A stretch of DNA of 42,758 bases from Brasilonema angustatum HA4187-MV1 (GTDB taxonomy: Bacteria > Cyanobacteriota > Cyanobacteriia > Cyanobacteriales > Nostocaceae). Each line of letters opens with the position of its first letter. Position 1 is the stretch's first letter. The DNA is taken from positions 1 through 42,758 of the forward strand of contig JAHHGV010000059.1 of assembly GCA_019359695.1 (NCBI GenBank), read 5' to 3'. The notes beneath the pieces were generated by a model. That model saw only the letters and a program-made list of their open reading frames with translations, did not search any database and was not told the DNA's origin. The translations under genes and the position numbers were made by a program. Of this stretch, positions 8,541-16,228 are shown one piece after another.

Positions 8541-9278
8541 CGACAATTTTCAACACCGACCTACTTATCAGTTCAACCTGGTTATGAAAAAGTTCTTAAA
8601 ACTTATTTAGAAAATACAGGTATATCAAGCTGGTATGGTTACCAGTCTGCACTTGAAAAAGGCGAAACGCGTGTAAGAGGAATATTCTACAACAGCAATA
8701 ATCAGGCATTTCAAGAGGTGCGTCTTGATGTTTCTGGTATCACAAAAAAATATGAAATCGCTAATGTAATTAGTTCTATTTCATTTCCTAAAGAAATAGG
8801 TACGTACAAACTTACATTTGATTTGATAGCTGAAGGAGTCGGTGAGTTTCCAAAAAACAATAATATCAACAGTTCTTATACAATCACGGTAATAGTTGGA
8901 GAAAAACGCCACTTTTATCAAGAAATACAAGTCTTAAAACCATTCAAATCTGGTAAGGTTAGGGAGATAGTAAAAATTCCAGTAATAGTAAAAAATATTA
9001 GTGATTTTACATGGCAGAACGCAAGTGCTCATCCTGTGAATCTTGCCTATCACTGGTTAGATGCTAATGGTAAAGTTATTGTTTTTAAAGGTGAGCGTAC
9101 TCCTTTAGCAAAAAGTGTGGCTGTACAAAGCTTCCAAAAGTTCAACGCAACTATCAAATTTCCTGATCAGCCTGGAAAATATTACTTAGCTTTGACAATG
9201 GTTCAAGAGGGTGTGGCTTGGTTTAGTGATCAAAATACAACTTTTCTAAAAATTCCTATAGAAGTTGTCGCTCAGTAG
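8541..9278 (+). pseudogene. 5'-truncated gene for tandem beta-sandwich (Ig-like) domains
   Basis: The frame is open from 8541, just after a TAA at 8538-8540, to the TAG at 9276-9278, giving 245 residues with no early start codon. The first good start, GTG 8718, lies in the middle of a domain. Two similar domains can be seen: one ending TYKLTFDLIAEGVGEF and one ending KYYLALTMVQEGVAWFSD. The second contains NISDFTWQN and NLAYHWLDANGKVI. This kind of beta-sandwich is appended to glycosyltransferases and methyltransferases in cyanobacterial polysaccharide loci, as I recall it. A related fragment in another frame ([14 protein letters not shown], about 8378-8420) suggests the 5' part was scrambled by the repeat at 8503-8537. 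The enzyme it once belonged to cannot be identified. Confidence 0.55.
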
Positions 9279-9357
9279 TGTAAAAAAATAAAACAAGCTC
9301 CTCAAAAAACTTATTTTTAAAAAGTCTTTATTACTGTAAGAACTGACTCACTTAATC

Positions 9358-9387
9358 ATGTAAAATTTTTTACATATTATACGTATA
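9358..9387. promoter_or_regulatory. Two palindromes ahead of the SMR-like gene
   Basis: ATGTAAAA (9358-9365) and TTTTACAT (9368-9375) form a perfect 8-bp inverted repeat. TATACGTATA at 9378-9387 is a perfect 10-bp palindrome. Both lie 17-46 bp before the GTG at 9404, with a Shine-Dalgarno-like AAGGAAA near 9391-9397. They could be an operator or simply AT-rich chance symmetry. Confidence 0.35.
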
Positions 9388-9403
9388 CAGCAAGGAAATA
9401 TTT

Positions 9404-9772
9404 GTGACACTACAAGAATTGAGTTTATTACTGATGTCAGTCATCGCTAGTGTAGCAGGTCAATTTTTTTTAAAAACAGGAGCACTCAAATTAGGCAAAG
9501 TTCATGTAGGGAATGTAGTTGCTCATATTCTCAGCATCTTGACAACGCCTGAACTTTTAGTAGGGCTAAGTTGCTACGCTTTAGGTGCTCTGGCTTATAT
9601 TTTACTTTTAACCAGAGTCAACCTGAGCGTTGCCGGTCCATCTGTTTCTCTGGTTTATGTTTTTTCCGTTATACTGGGTTATTTCATATTAAAAGAACCC
9701 ATTCCTCTAACTCGTCTTATGGGTTTGAGCTTGATTATAGGTGGAGTTATTTTGGTAGTCTGGAAAAAATAA
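9404..9772 (+). CDS. Small SMR/ArnE-like membrane protein (DMT superfamily)
   Basis: The 122-residue protein has four hydrophobic segments (about 5-22, 38-65, 70-92 and 99-119) and the overall layout of EmrE/ArnE-type proteins of the drug/metabolite transporter superfamily. The segment near 84-97 (VYVFSVILGYFILKEP) is a family signature. ArnE/ArnF form a flippase for undecaprenyl-phosphate-linked sugar, and single-gene relatives sit beside GT2 ArnC-like transferases. Here the nearest such GT2 gene, 1 kb upstream, is truncated. The likely role is flipping a lipid-linked monosaccharide, but transport of another small molecule is possible. The start is GTG 9404 with AAGGAAA upstream. Confidence 0.78.
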   Translation: MTLQELSLLLMSVIASVAGQFFLKTGALKLGKVHVGNVVAHILSILTTPELLVGLSCYALGALAYILLLTRVNLSVAGPSVSLVYVFSVILGYFILKEPIPLTRLMGLSLIIGGVILVVWKK

Positions 9773-9937
9773 AACCATTTTACTTCTGTTAGTACAGCAT
9801 TTCATAAATTTACAACGTATTGAGTAACATACTGCTTAAGCCTAGAAGAACTCAATAACGCTATAAACTTCTTGTGAAATCTTGTACTTGGTTTTTCCAA
9901 ACACATCCTCTGCTTTCACAAGCACAATGGTAAATCA

Positions 9938-10906
9938 ATGACTAAAAAAGCCCTGATTACTGGACTCACTGGACAAGACGGTTCTTATCTTGCGGAACTT
10001 CTTTTATCCAAAGGCTACCAAGTCTTTGGTTTAGTCCGTCGTTCTAGCACAAGTAACTTGGAACGTGTCAGCCATCTGTTCAACCAGATTCAAATTGTCT
10101 CTGGCGATCTGCTGGATCAAACTTCGCTAATGGATGTCGTCGCCGAAACTCAACCAGACGAAATTTACAACCTCGCCTCCCAAAGCTACGTCCCCCTTTC
10201 TTGGACACAACCAGCTCTGACTGCTGAATATACTGCTCTCGGTGTCTCTCGCCTGCTAGAATCGATCCGTCGCTGCAAACCAGATGCTAAATTCTACCAA
10301 GCCTCTAGTAGCGAAGTTTTTGGTCAACCTGACGAATCACCCCAAACCGAACGCACCGCCTTTCGCCCTCGTAATCCCTACGGTGTCGCCAAAGCATACG
10401 CCCACTGGATGACTATCAACTATCGCCAACAATATAACCTTTACGCCTGCTGTGGTATAACTTATACCCATGAATCACCGCGACGTGGTACTGAATTTGT
10501 GTTTCGGAAAATTACTCAAGCAGCTGCCACTGTAAAACTTGGTCTAGCTAATGAACTAAAATTAGGCAACCTTGATGCTCGTCGTGACTGGTGCTACTCC
10601 AAAGATGCTGTTTATGCTATGTGGCTAATGTTGCAGCAAGAACAACCTGATGACTATATCATAGCAAGTGGTGAAACGCACTCGGTTAGACAACTCGTTG
10701 AATGTGCTTTTAGCTGTGTTGGACTCAATTGGGAAGATTACATTTGCGTTGATCCAGCATTCTACCGCCCTGATGAACCAGTGCAGTTGGTTGGTTGCAT
10801 TGATAAAATTAAGAGCAGACTTGGTTGGGAACTTCAGTCCTCTTTTAAGGAATTGGTGGAGTTAATGGTTGATTATGACCTGAAACAACTAAACGAAAAT
10901 AAGTAA
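9938..10906 (+). CDS. gmd: GDP-mannose 4,6-dehydratase
   Basis: The product converts GDP-D-mannose to GDP-4-keto-6-deoxy-D-mannose, the precursor of GDP-fucose and GDP-rhamnose. The 322-residue short-chain dehydrogenase-type enzyme has the NADP-binding GLTGQDG at 9-15, the active-site loop SSSEVFG at 123-129, the catalytic YGVAK (Tyr148, Lys152) and HESPRRG at 178-184. It is shorter than the roughly 370-residue E. coli enzyme. The segment before HESPRRG reads GITYT where many Gmd proteins have GILFN. No partner reductase or epimerase (fcl, rmd) is in the window. Its GC content is higher than that of the flanking glycosyltransferases. The name is secure at family level. Confidence 0.9.
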   Translation: MTKKALITGLTGQDGSYLAELLLSKGYQVFGLVRRSSTSNLERVSHLFNQIQIVSGDLLDQTSLMDVVAETQPDEIYNLASQSYVPLSWTQPALTAEYTALGVSRLLESIRRCKPDAKFYQASSSEVFGQPDESPQTERTAFRPRNPYGVAKAYAHWMTINYRQQYNLYACCGITYTHESPRRGTEFVFRKITQAAATVKLGLANELKLGNLDARRDWCYSKDAVYAMWLMLQQEQPDDYIIASGETHSVRQLVECAFSCVGLNWEDYICVDPAFYRPDEPVQLVGCIDKIKSRLGWELQSSFKELVELMVDYDLKQLNENK

Positions 10907-10915
10907 TTGCATAAT

Positions 10916-12244
10916 ATGAATTCAGAACCAGAAATTTCACCATTTGCTGCAAGTTTTTTACCTGGTGTTAACATCGCAGGTTATGTAAACAGTGAATTTG
11001 GTTTGGGCGAAGGGGTGCGTTCAACTATTAGAGCACTCGAAGCAGTTGATATTCCTTTCGTACTTAACAACTGCACTTTCAATACGTTTCATAGAAAATT
11101 AGATGATACTTATACAAATTTCTCAGACGATAATCCCCATCCAATTAATATTGTTCATGTGAATGGGGATATGATAAATTTGTTTATGAACTCTGTAGGG
11201 ATTGAATATTTTAAAAATAAGTACAATATTGGATTGTGGGCATGGGAGCTTCCTGATTTTCCCAAAGAATGGCTAAGAGCATTCAATCTTTTTGATGAAA
11301 TATGGACTCCCAGCAGTTACAGTGTGGAGGCAATCAGCGAAGCTTACTGCCAAGGGCAGATCGCACCACTATCACCTGTGCCAGTCCTTAAAGTCATGCA
11401 CAGTATCTCGTTACCACAACCTACAGTAAGTAAACAATCGCTGGGGCTACCAGATAATAAGTTTATTTTTCTGTTGATATTTGATTTTTACAGTGTTTTT
11501 GAACGCAAAAATCCTATAGCAGTGATTGAAGCTTTTCAGCGAGCCTTTGGTAAAAATGATCAAGTATTGCTTGTTATTAAATTTTCTAATGCTCACAAGT
11601 TCCCTGATAAATATAAACAGTTAAAAGATTTAGTACAAGATTTTAAAAATATAAAAATTATTGATAAATATTTGCTCAAAAATGATGTCAATGCTCTGAT
11701 TTACCATTGTGATTGTTATGTATCTCTACATCGCTCAGAAGGGTTTGGCTTAACTATTGCTGAGGCTATGTTCTATGGAAAACCAGTCATAGCCACTGCT
11801 TACTCTGGAAATACTGACTTTATGAATGTTAATAACAGTTTTCCTGTCAAGTATTCTTTAACTACCTTAACAGAAGATTATGCACATTATAAGAAGGGAA
11901 GTACATGGGCAGAACCAGATGTTGAGCATGCAGCATATTTAATGCAACATGTGTTTAAAAATTATGAAGAAGCAAAGCAGATAGGTGCAAAAGCATCTGA
12001 AGACATTAGGTCTTGCTTAAGCCCAAAAGTGATTGGTCAAAAGATGAAAAATAGATTGGAATATATAATCCAGAGAAGTAAGAACTTGATAGAAATTTCT
12101 CAATTACACACAGAATTTAAACACAAAGATGCAGAAATTGAACGATTAAAAGCTTTAGTTGACTACATGGAAAGAAGCAGTTTTTGGCAACTGAGAAATC
12201 AGTGGTTTAAGCTAAAAGGAATATTAAAATCAAAATTCAATTGA
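10916..12244 (+). CDS. GT4-family glycosyltransferase with C-terminal coiled coil
   Basis: Starting at ATG 10916 (442 residues; a TTG at 10907 is less likely), the protein opens with PGVNIAGYVNSEFGLGEGVR at 16-35, a glycine-rich acceptor loop common in cyanobacterial polysaccharide enzymes. The donor-binding motif HRSEGFGLTIAEAM is at 272-285. A short coiled coil (about 390-420) is followed by SFWQLRNQWFKLKG, a tail that recurs in polysaccharide-locus glycosyltransferases and may bind membrane or partner proteins. The gene begins 9 bp after gmd and its stop (TGATG) overlaps the next start. It likely adds a 6-deoxyhexose or mannose unit, which is inferred only from the gmd neighbour. Confidence 0.88.
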   Translation: MNSEPEISPFAASFLPGVNIAGYVNSEFGLGEGVRSTIRALEAVDIPFVLNNCTFNTFHRKLDDTYTNFSDDNPHPINIVHVNGDMINLFMNSVGIEYFKNKYNIGLWAWELPDFPKEWLRAFNLFDEIWTPSSYSVEAISEAYCQGQIAPLSPVPVLKVMHSISLPQPTVSKQSLGLPDNKFIFLLIFDFYSVFERKNPIAVIEAFQRAFGKNDQVLLVIKFSNAHKFPDKYKQLKDLVQDFKNIKIIDKYLLKNDVNALIYHCDCYVSLHRSEGFGLTIAEAMFYGKPVIATAYSGNTDFMNVNNSFPVKYSLTTLTEDYAHYKKGSTWAEPDVEHAAYLMQHVFKNYEEAKQIGAKASEDIRSCLSPKVIGQKMKNRLEYIIQRSKNLIEISQLHTEFKHKDAEIERLKALVDYMERSSFWQLRNQWFKLKGILKSKFN

Positions 12245-13590
12245 TGCGTGAATTAGAAAACATAAAACGTCCACACCTACTCATTGTCAGTAATGATGTG
12301 GTAGACACTAAAATGGCAGGTCCAGGGATGCGTTACTTGGAATTAGCACGTGTCCTTAGTCAGGATTTGGATGTCACCCTTGCTATCCCCTCGGAAACAA
12401 CTCTCGAAGTCCCCAATATTAAATTGGTGCGTTACTGGGATGAACGCCCAAAAAGTTTACAAGTGTTGGTGGAAAGCAGTGACATCGCCTTAGTGTCTGG
12501 TTACATGGTAGAAAAATTTCCCTTTCTGCACCAGACACAAAAACGCATCATCGTTGACTTGTATGATCCGTTTATTTTAGAAAATTTACACTACCATCTC
12601 AACAAGCCGATCGCCGCACAAGAAAGCTTAAACAACCGCGCAGTAGATGTCACCAATAACCTAGCGCGTTTAGGTGATTTTTTCATTTGTGGAAGCGATC
12701 GCCAGCGAGATTTTTGGATCGGTTTACTCGCTTCCAATGGACGCATCAACCCGCGCAACTTTGCCAAAGATAGCACCCTGCGTTCTTTAATTGATGTTGT
12801 CGGAATTGGCTTTCTTAACCGAGAACCTCGTCCCAATCCTACATTACGCGGTATACATCCTGGATTTCCAGAAGATGCTCGTATTGTACTGTGGGGCGGC
12901 GGCATTTGGGACTGGCTCGACCCCCTAACTTTGGTAAAAGCTTGGACTGGTGTGATTGCTGAATACCCACAAGCACGACTCGTATTTTTAGGAACACGTC
13001 ATCCCAATCCTCAGGTTGCTCCACATAAAATGGCGGAACAAGTTCAAGTGCTTGCTGCTGAAATTGGGGAAAAAGACCGTACCATTTTCTTTTACGAATG
13101 GATACCATACGAACAAAGAGAAGCGCTGTTGTGTGAAGCGGACATCGGTGTGACTCTTCATCCCCCACACATCGAAACTCGTTATTCCATTCGCACACGA
13201 GTATTAGATTATCTCTGGGCGCGTTTACCTGTACTTGTGAGTGAGGGAGATGTCACGAGTGAATGGGTAAAAGAGTATGGTGTTGGTAAAGCTGTACCAC
13301 CATTGGATGCGGAAGCAGTGCGAGTGGCGATCGCCCAAATATTAGAACGCCCCAAATCATCTTGGGCTTCAGCATTTGAACCCTTACGCGACTCCTTAAA
13401 TTGGTCACAAGTCGTCGAACCTCTGCGGCGCTACTGTTTACAGCCAGAGTACGCACCTGACCGACAAACACGTAAACTCGTCACCCCGACCGTAGTAAAA
13501 CGTGGTAAATTAGCCCGAGTCATTGAAATTTGGCGTACTGAGGGAAGTCGCGAACTTCTGCAACGCATCGGGAAAAAGTTTCGGCGGTAA
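12244..13590 (+). CDS. GT4-like glycosyltransferase
   Basis: The start is ATG 12244, overlapping the previous stop by one base (TGATG). The 448-residue GT-B protein begins RPHLLIVSNDVVDTKMAGPGMRY-like, a pattern of the Glycos_transf_4/1 type, with the acceptor loop AGPGMR at about 20-25. The C-terminal half carries FYEWIPYEQREALLCEADIG and a TRVLDYLWARLPVLVSEGD stretch that stands in for the usual E(x)7E motif. Base composition is nearer to the housekeeping part of the window, and the first HIP1 octamers (12,695 and 13,327) fall inside it. It may therefore be older in this genome than the genes before it. Substrate unknown. Confidence 0.85.
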   Translation: MRELENIKRPHLLIVSNDVVDTKMAGPGMRYLELARVLSQDLDVTLAIPSETTLEVPNIKLVRYWDERPKSLQVLVESSDIALVSGYMVEKFPFLHQTQKRIIVDLYDPFILENLHYHLNKPIAAQESLNNRAVDVTNNLARLGDFFICGSDRQRDFWIGLLASNGRINPRNFAKDSTLRSLIDVVGIGFLNREPRPNPTLRGIHPGFPEDARIVLWGGGIWDWLDPLTLVKAWTGVIAEYPQARLVFLGTRHPNPQVAPHKMAEQVQVLAAEIGEKDRTIFFYEWIPYEQREALLCEADIGVTLHPPHIETRYSIRTRVLDYLWARLPVLVSEGDVTSEWVKEYGVGKAVPPLDAEAVRVAIAQILERPKSSWASAFEPLRDSLNWSQVVEPLRRYCLQPEYAPDRQTRKLVTPTVVKRGKLARVIEIWRTEGSRELLQRIGKKFRR

Positions 13591-13692
13591 CTAAGCAATT
13601 CAAATTTAAAAAATCTAAAAGTCAATAGAAGCTACTAACTTGACATAAGTATATAGCAATCCTAAACCATTAGTGAAGTTCTCTTTTCTCTC

Positions 13693-13725
13693 TTTTCTTG
13701 GCGTCCTTGGCGACTTGGCGGTTCG
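13693..13725. repeat. Interspersed 'ggcgtcctTGGCGacttGGCGG' type repeat
   Basis: The stretch just before the next gene carries repeated ttggcg units and closely resembles a dispersed element in filamentous cyanobacteria. A related run lies at 40,745-40,770 (tctttgcgtcctttgcgg). It opens a spurious 12-codon N-terminal extension of the next gene from TTG 13698. Confidence 0.55.
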
Positions 13726-13733
13726 TTCAAATT

Positions 13734-14963
13734 ATGAAAATTCTGCACGTTACTCAAGGTTATACCCCAGCAATTGGGGGTACAGAATTGCTCATTCAAC
13801 GAATTTCTGAAGAATTAGTTGAGCAATTTGGCGATGAAGTCACTGTTTTCACGACAAATTGCTTCAATGGAGAAGGTTTTTTTAATCCAAAGCTACCACG
13901 TTTACAACCAGGTGAAGAAGAAATCAACGGTGTCAAAGTGCGGCGGTTTCCAGTCAATAGCCGAATCAGCCAAATGTTTCGATTTCCTCAAAAAGTTGCT
14001 TATCGTCTACACTTACCATTCAACGAGCATTTAAGAACAATAGCAGGAGGACCAATCATTCCTGGGTTAAAAAAAGCTATCCAAGAATTTCCGGCTGATA
14101 TTATTGCTGCTTCATCTTTTCCATTACTACATATGTACGCAGCACTTAACGGTGCAAAACAATCTGGAAGACCATGTATTTTACATGGGGGGATACATCC
14201 ACAAGATAATTGGGCATTTCAACGCTCTAGAATTTATAGTGCTATTGAGCAATCTACTTATTATTTATCTAATACAAAATACGAGGCAGATTATGTTATT
14301 CAACAAGGAGTTTCACCTCAACGTGTAGCTGTCGTGGGAGTTGGAGTTGATCCAGAACCTTTTGCACAAATTTCCTCAACCCAAGCCAAAAAGCATTTCG
14401 GTTTTAAAGAACAACCAGTCGTAGGTTTTATTGGACAATTTGGAGGACATAAAGGAGTAGATACTCTTGTACAAGCGATGACACTTGTCTGGCAAAAATT
14501 TCCTGATGTGCAGCTTCTATTAGCAGGAGCAAAGACAATGTTTGCAGAAAAAGTAGAAAATATTATTGATCAATTACCAGAGTTATATAAAAAGCAAGTC
14601 AAGCTTTTTTATAACTTTTCTAATCAGGAAAAACCTCTCTTATTTTCTGCCGTAGATGTGTTTGCTTATCCTTCTGGTTTTGAGTCTTTTGGAATTGCAT
14701 TTTTAGAAGCTTGGGCTGCGAGTAAACCTGTGATTGGTTGTCGCGCTGGAGCAATACCTTGGGTGATAGATGAGGGAAGAGATGGGCTTTTGGTAGATTA
14801 TAAGAACCAGGAAATGCTGGCAGAAGCAATTATAGATTTATTAAAAAACTCTTCTTGGGCAAAAACTTTGGGTAATGCTGGTCGTGAAAAAGTCTTATCA
14901 AGATACACTTGGAGTAAAGTTGCTCAAAAGTTTAGAGAAGTTTATGTTGAAGCTATGAGATGA
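13734..14963 (+). CDS. GT4-family glycosyltransferase
   Basis: Starting at ATG 13734 (409 residues) the protein reads MKILHVTQGYTPAIGGTE, the classical N-terminus of GT4 enzymes with the acceptor loop IGGTE at 14-18. The C-terminal half has GQFGGHKGVDTL and PSGFESFGIAFLEAW, the nucleotide-sugar-binding E(x)7E region. A longer frame from TTG 13698 exists, but its first 12 codons are made of a dispersed repeat and are unlikely to be coding. It ends the run of + strand polysaccharide genes; the convergent EcfT gene lies 59 bp beyond. Donor and acceptor are unknown. Confidence 0.9.
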   Translation: MKILHVTQGYTPAIGGTELLIQRISEELVEQFGDEVTVFTTNCFNGEGFFNPKLPRLQPGEEEINGVKVRRFPVNSRISQMFRFPQKVAYRLHLPFNEHLRTIAGGPIIPGLKKAIQEFPADIIAASSFPLLHMYAALNGAKQSGRPCILHGGIHPQDNWAFQRSRIYSAIEQSTYYLSNTKYEADYVIQQGVSPQRVAVVGVGVDPEPFAQISSTQAKKHFGFKEQPVVGFIGQFGGHKGVDTLVQAMTLVWQKFPDVQLLLAGAKTMFAEKVENIIDQLPELYKKQVKLFYNFSNQEKPLLFSAVDVFAYPSGFESFGIAFLEAWAASKPVIGCRAGAIPWVIDEGRDGLLVDYKNQEMLAEAIIDLLKNSSWAKTLGNAGREKVLSRYTWSKVAQKFREVYVEAMR

Positions 14964-15022
14964 CATGGAATATAAAATGAGTACTAGCGGACAATCAAAT
15001 CATTAGCCCTGTTAAGCGTTCC

Positions 15023-15949
15023 CTAAACTTCAGTACCTATTGCCAGCCGAACCCCCCAGAATAAGATTAAAATTGCGATCGCCAGCCAATCACCTCTTCT
15101 CAATCGTAAATGGTGCCATTGCACACGATGTTCACTAGGAGTTGTAAACCCTCGCACCGTCATTGCACTTGCCATTTGCTCTGCTCTAAGTAGCAAATTT
15201 TCCAACAGGCGTTCTGCAACCAACATCCAAACTTTAACGGCTCCTTTCAATCCTAACTTTTTCCAATTAATAGCCCTTGTCATCACAGAACGAACTAAAT
15301 TCTGGATTTCTTCTAAAACCAGGGGAATAAACCGCAAAGACAAAGTTAAAGTTAAAGTTATTTCCGTCACAGGTAACTTCAACCGTCGCAAGGGTTGCAT
15401 TAAACTTTCTATAGCCGCGGTGATTTCCTCTGTTGCGGTTGTCAACAGATACAGATTGCAACTGTAGATCAGGGTAAACCACATCGTACTCACACTGATT
15501 GCCAAATCCAATGAACGCCGAGTCACCTTAACTGGGCCTTTGTCAAACAGCACATACTTATAATCTTGCTGCTTATTGGCGGACATTGGTGCTGGAGTAG
15601 ACTGAGTAGAAGCTGATTGTTCTGTTAAAACTTGTTGGTTATTCGGCAGGCGCGGTTGATATTTGATACCAAGCCCATCAGGAGTGATAGCTATAACGAC
15701 CAAAATAAAAAAGCAGAATGTCAACAGCCAGCCCATTTGCTGCTGCCAAACTCTTCGGGGGATTCGCGCTATTAAAGTAGCAAAAATCAACAGTACCACC
15801 AACAGCACGCGCCATAAGTTATTGGCAAAAATGTAAGTTGTCAAAAAGCTCATCAACCAGATCAACTTGACTCGTGGATCGAGTTTATGTAACCAAGTTT
15901 GAGGTTGTTCTAAGTAAAGCCCAATTGGCAGCGATCGCAGTAAATCCAT
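15023..15949 (-). CDS. EcfT/CbiQ-type transporter transmembrane protein
   Basis: From ATG at 15947-15949 the product has 308 residues. It resembles the energy-coupling factor transmembrane component. After an N-terminal LEQPQTWLHKLDPRVKLIWL come hydrophobic segments, a hydrophilic loop (about 105-145) and the region PLRRLKLPVTEITLTLTLSLRFIPLVLEEI. The typical coupling-helix motif follows as AEQMASAMTVRGF, matching the A-R-G motif that contacts EcfA ATPases. ECF systems import vitamins or metal ions; the substrate here is unknown and no S-component or ATPase gene is nearby. An upstream ATG at 15988 would start inside the heptamer repeat and is less likely. Confidence 0.85.
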   Translation of the reverse strand: MDLLRSLPIGLYLEQPQTWLHKLDPRVKLIWLMSFLTTYIFANNLWRVLLVVLLIFATLIARIPRRVWQQQMGWLLTFCFFILVVIAITPDGLGIKYQPRLPNNQQVLTEQSASTQSTPAPMSANKQQDYKYVLFDKGPVKVTRRSLDLAISVSTMWFTLIYSCNLYLLTTATEEITAAIESLMQPLRRLKLPVTEITLTLTLSLRFIPLVLEEIQNLVRSVMTRAINWKKLGLKGAVKVWMLVAERLLENLLLRAEQMASAMTVRGFTTPSEHRVQWHHLRLRRGDWLAIAILILFWGVRLAIGTEV

Positions 15950-15950
15950 A

Positions 15951-16011
15951 AAAAAGGTAAAAGTTAAAAGGCAAAAGGCAAAAGGCAAAATTTCTTATCT
16001 TTTACCTTTTT
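15951..16011. repeat. 13-bp inverted repeat enclosing GGCAAAA heptamers
   Basis: AAAAAGGTAAAAG (15951-15963) and its exact complement CTTTTACCTTTTT (15999-16011) flank three tandem copies of GGCAAAA (15970-15990). The structure sits immediately ahead of the EcfT start codon. It looks like a short tandem repeat set in a hairpin or a miniature-element end pair. Confidence 0.7.
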
Positions 16012-16228
16012 ACCCTTCGGGAACGCCCGTCGCCTAGGTCGGGAAAACGCCACATGCTACCCTATGGCTGACGCCACGCCTTACGGCTATCGGGAAGCCC
16101 TTCGGGTTCGGGGGTTCGCAATCGACGGGAACCGCCAAGACCGCGACCCCCTCACCGCCTCCGGGCGTCTAAGCCTGTGAAACCCGTCCAACGTAGTGGC
16201 TCCCCTCCTGCAGCGCTGGCTCACTTTA
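16012..16228. repeat. GC-rich repeat mosaic between der and the EcfT gene
   Basis: This 217-bp stretch is much richer in GC than its surroundings. It is made of short palindromic pieces such as cccttcggg, gggaagcccttcggg and gcgtagtggctcc-like text, with no credible reading frame. The acg-agtggctcc part near 16,188-16,203 resembles the right end of the elements at 25,592-25,828 and 34,613-34,653. It is probably an accumulation of interspersed repeats. Confidence 0.6.
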
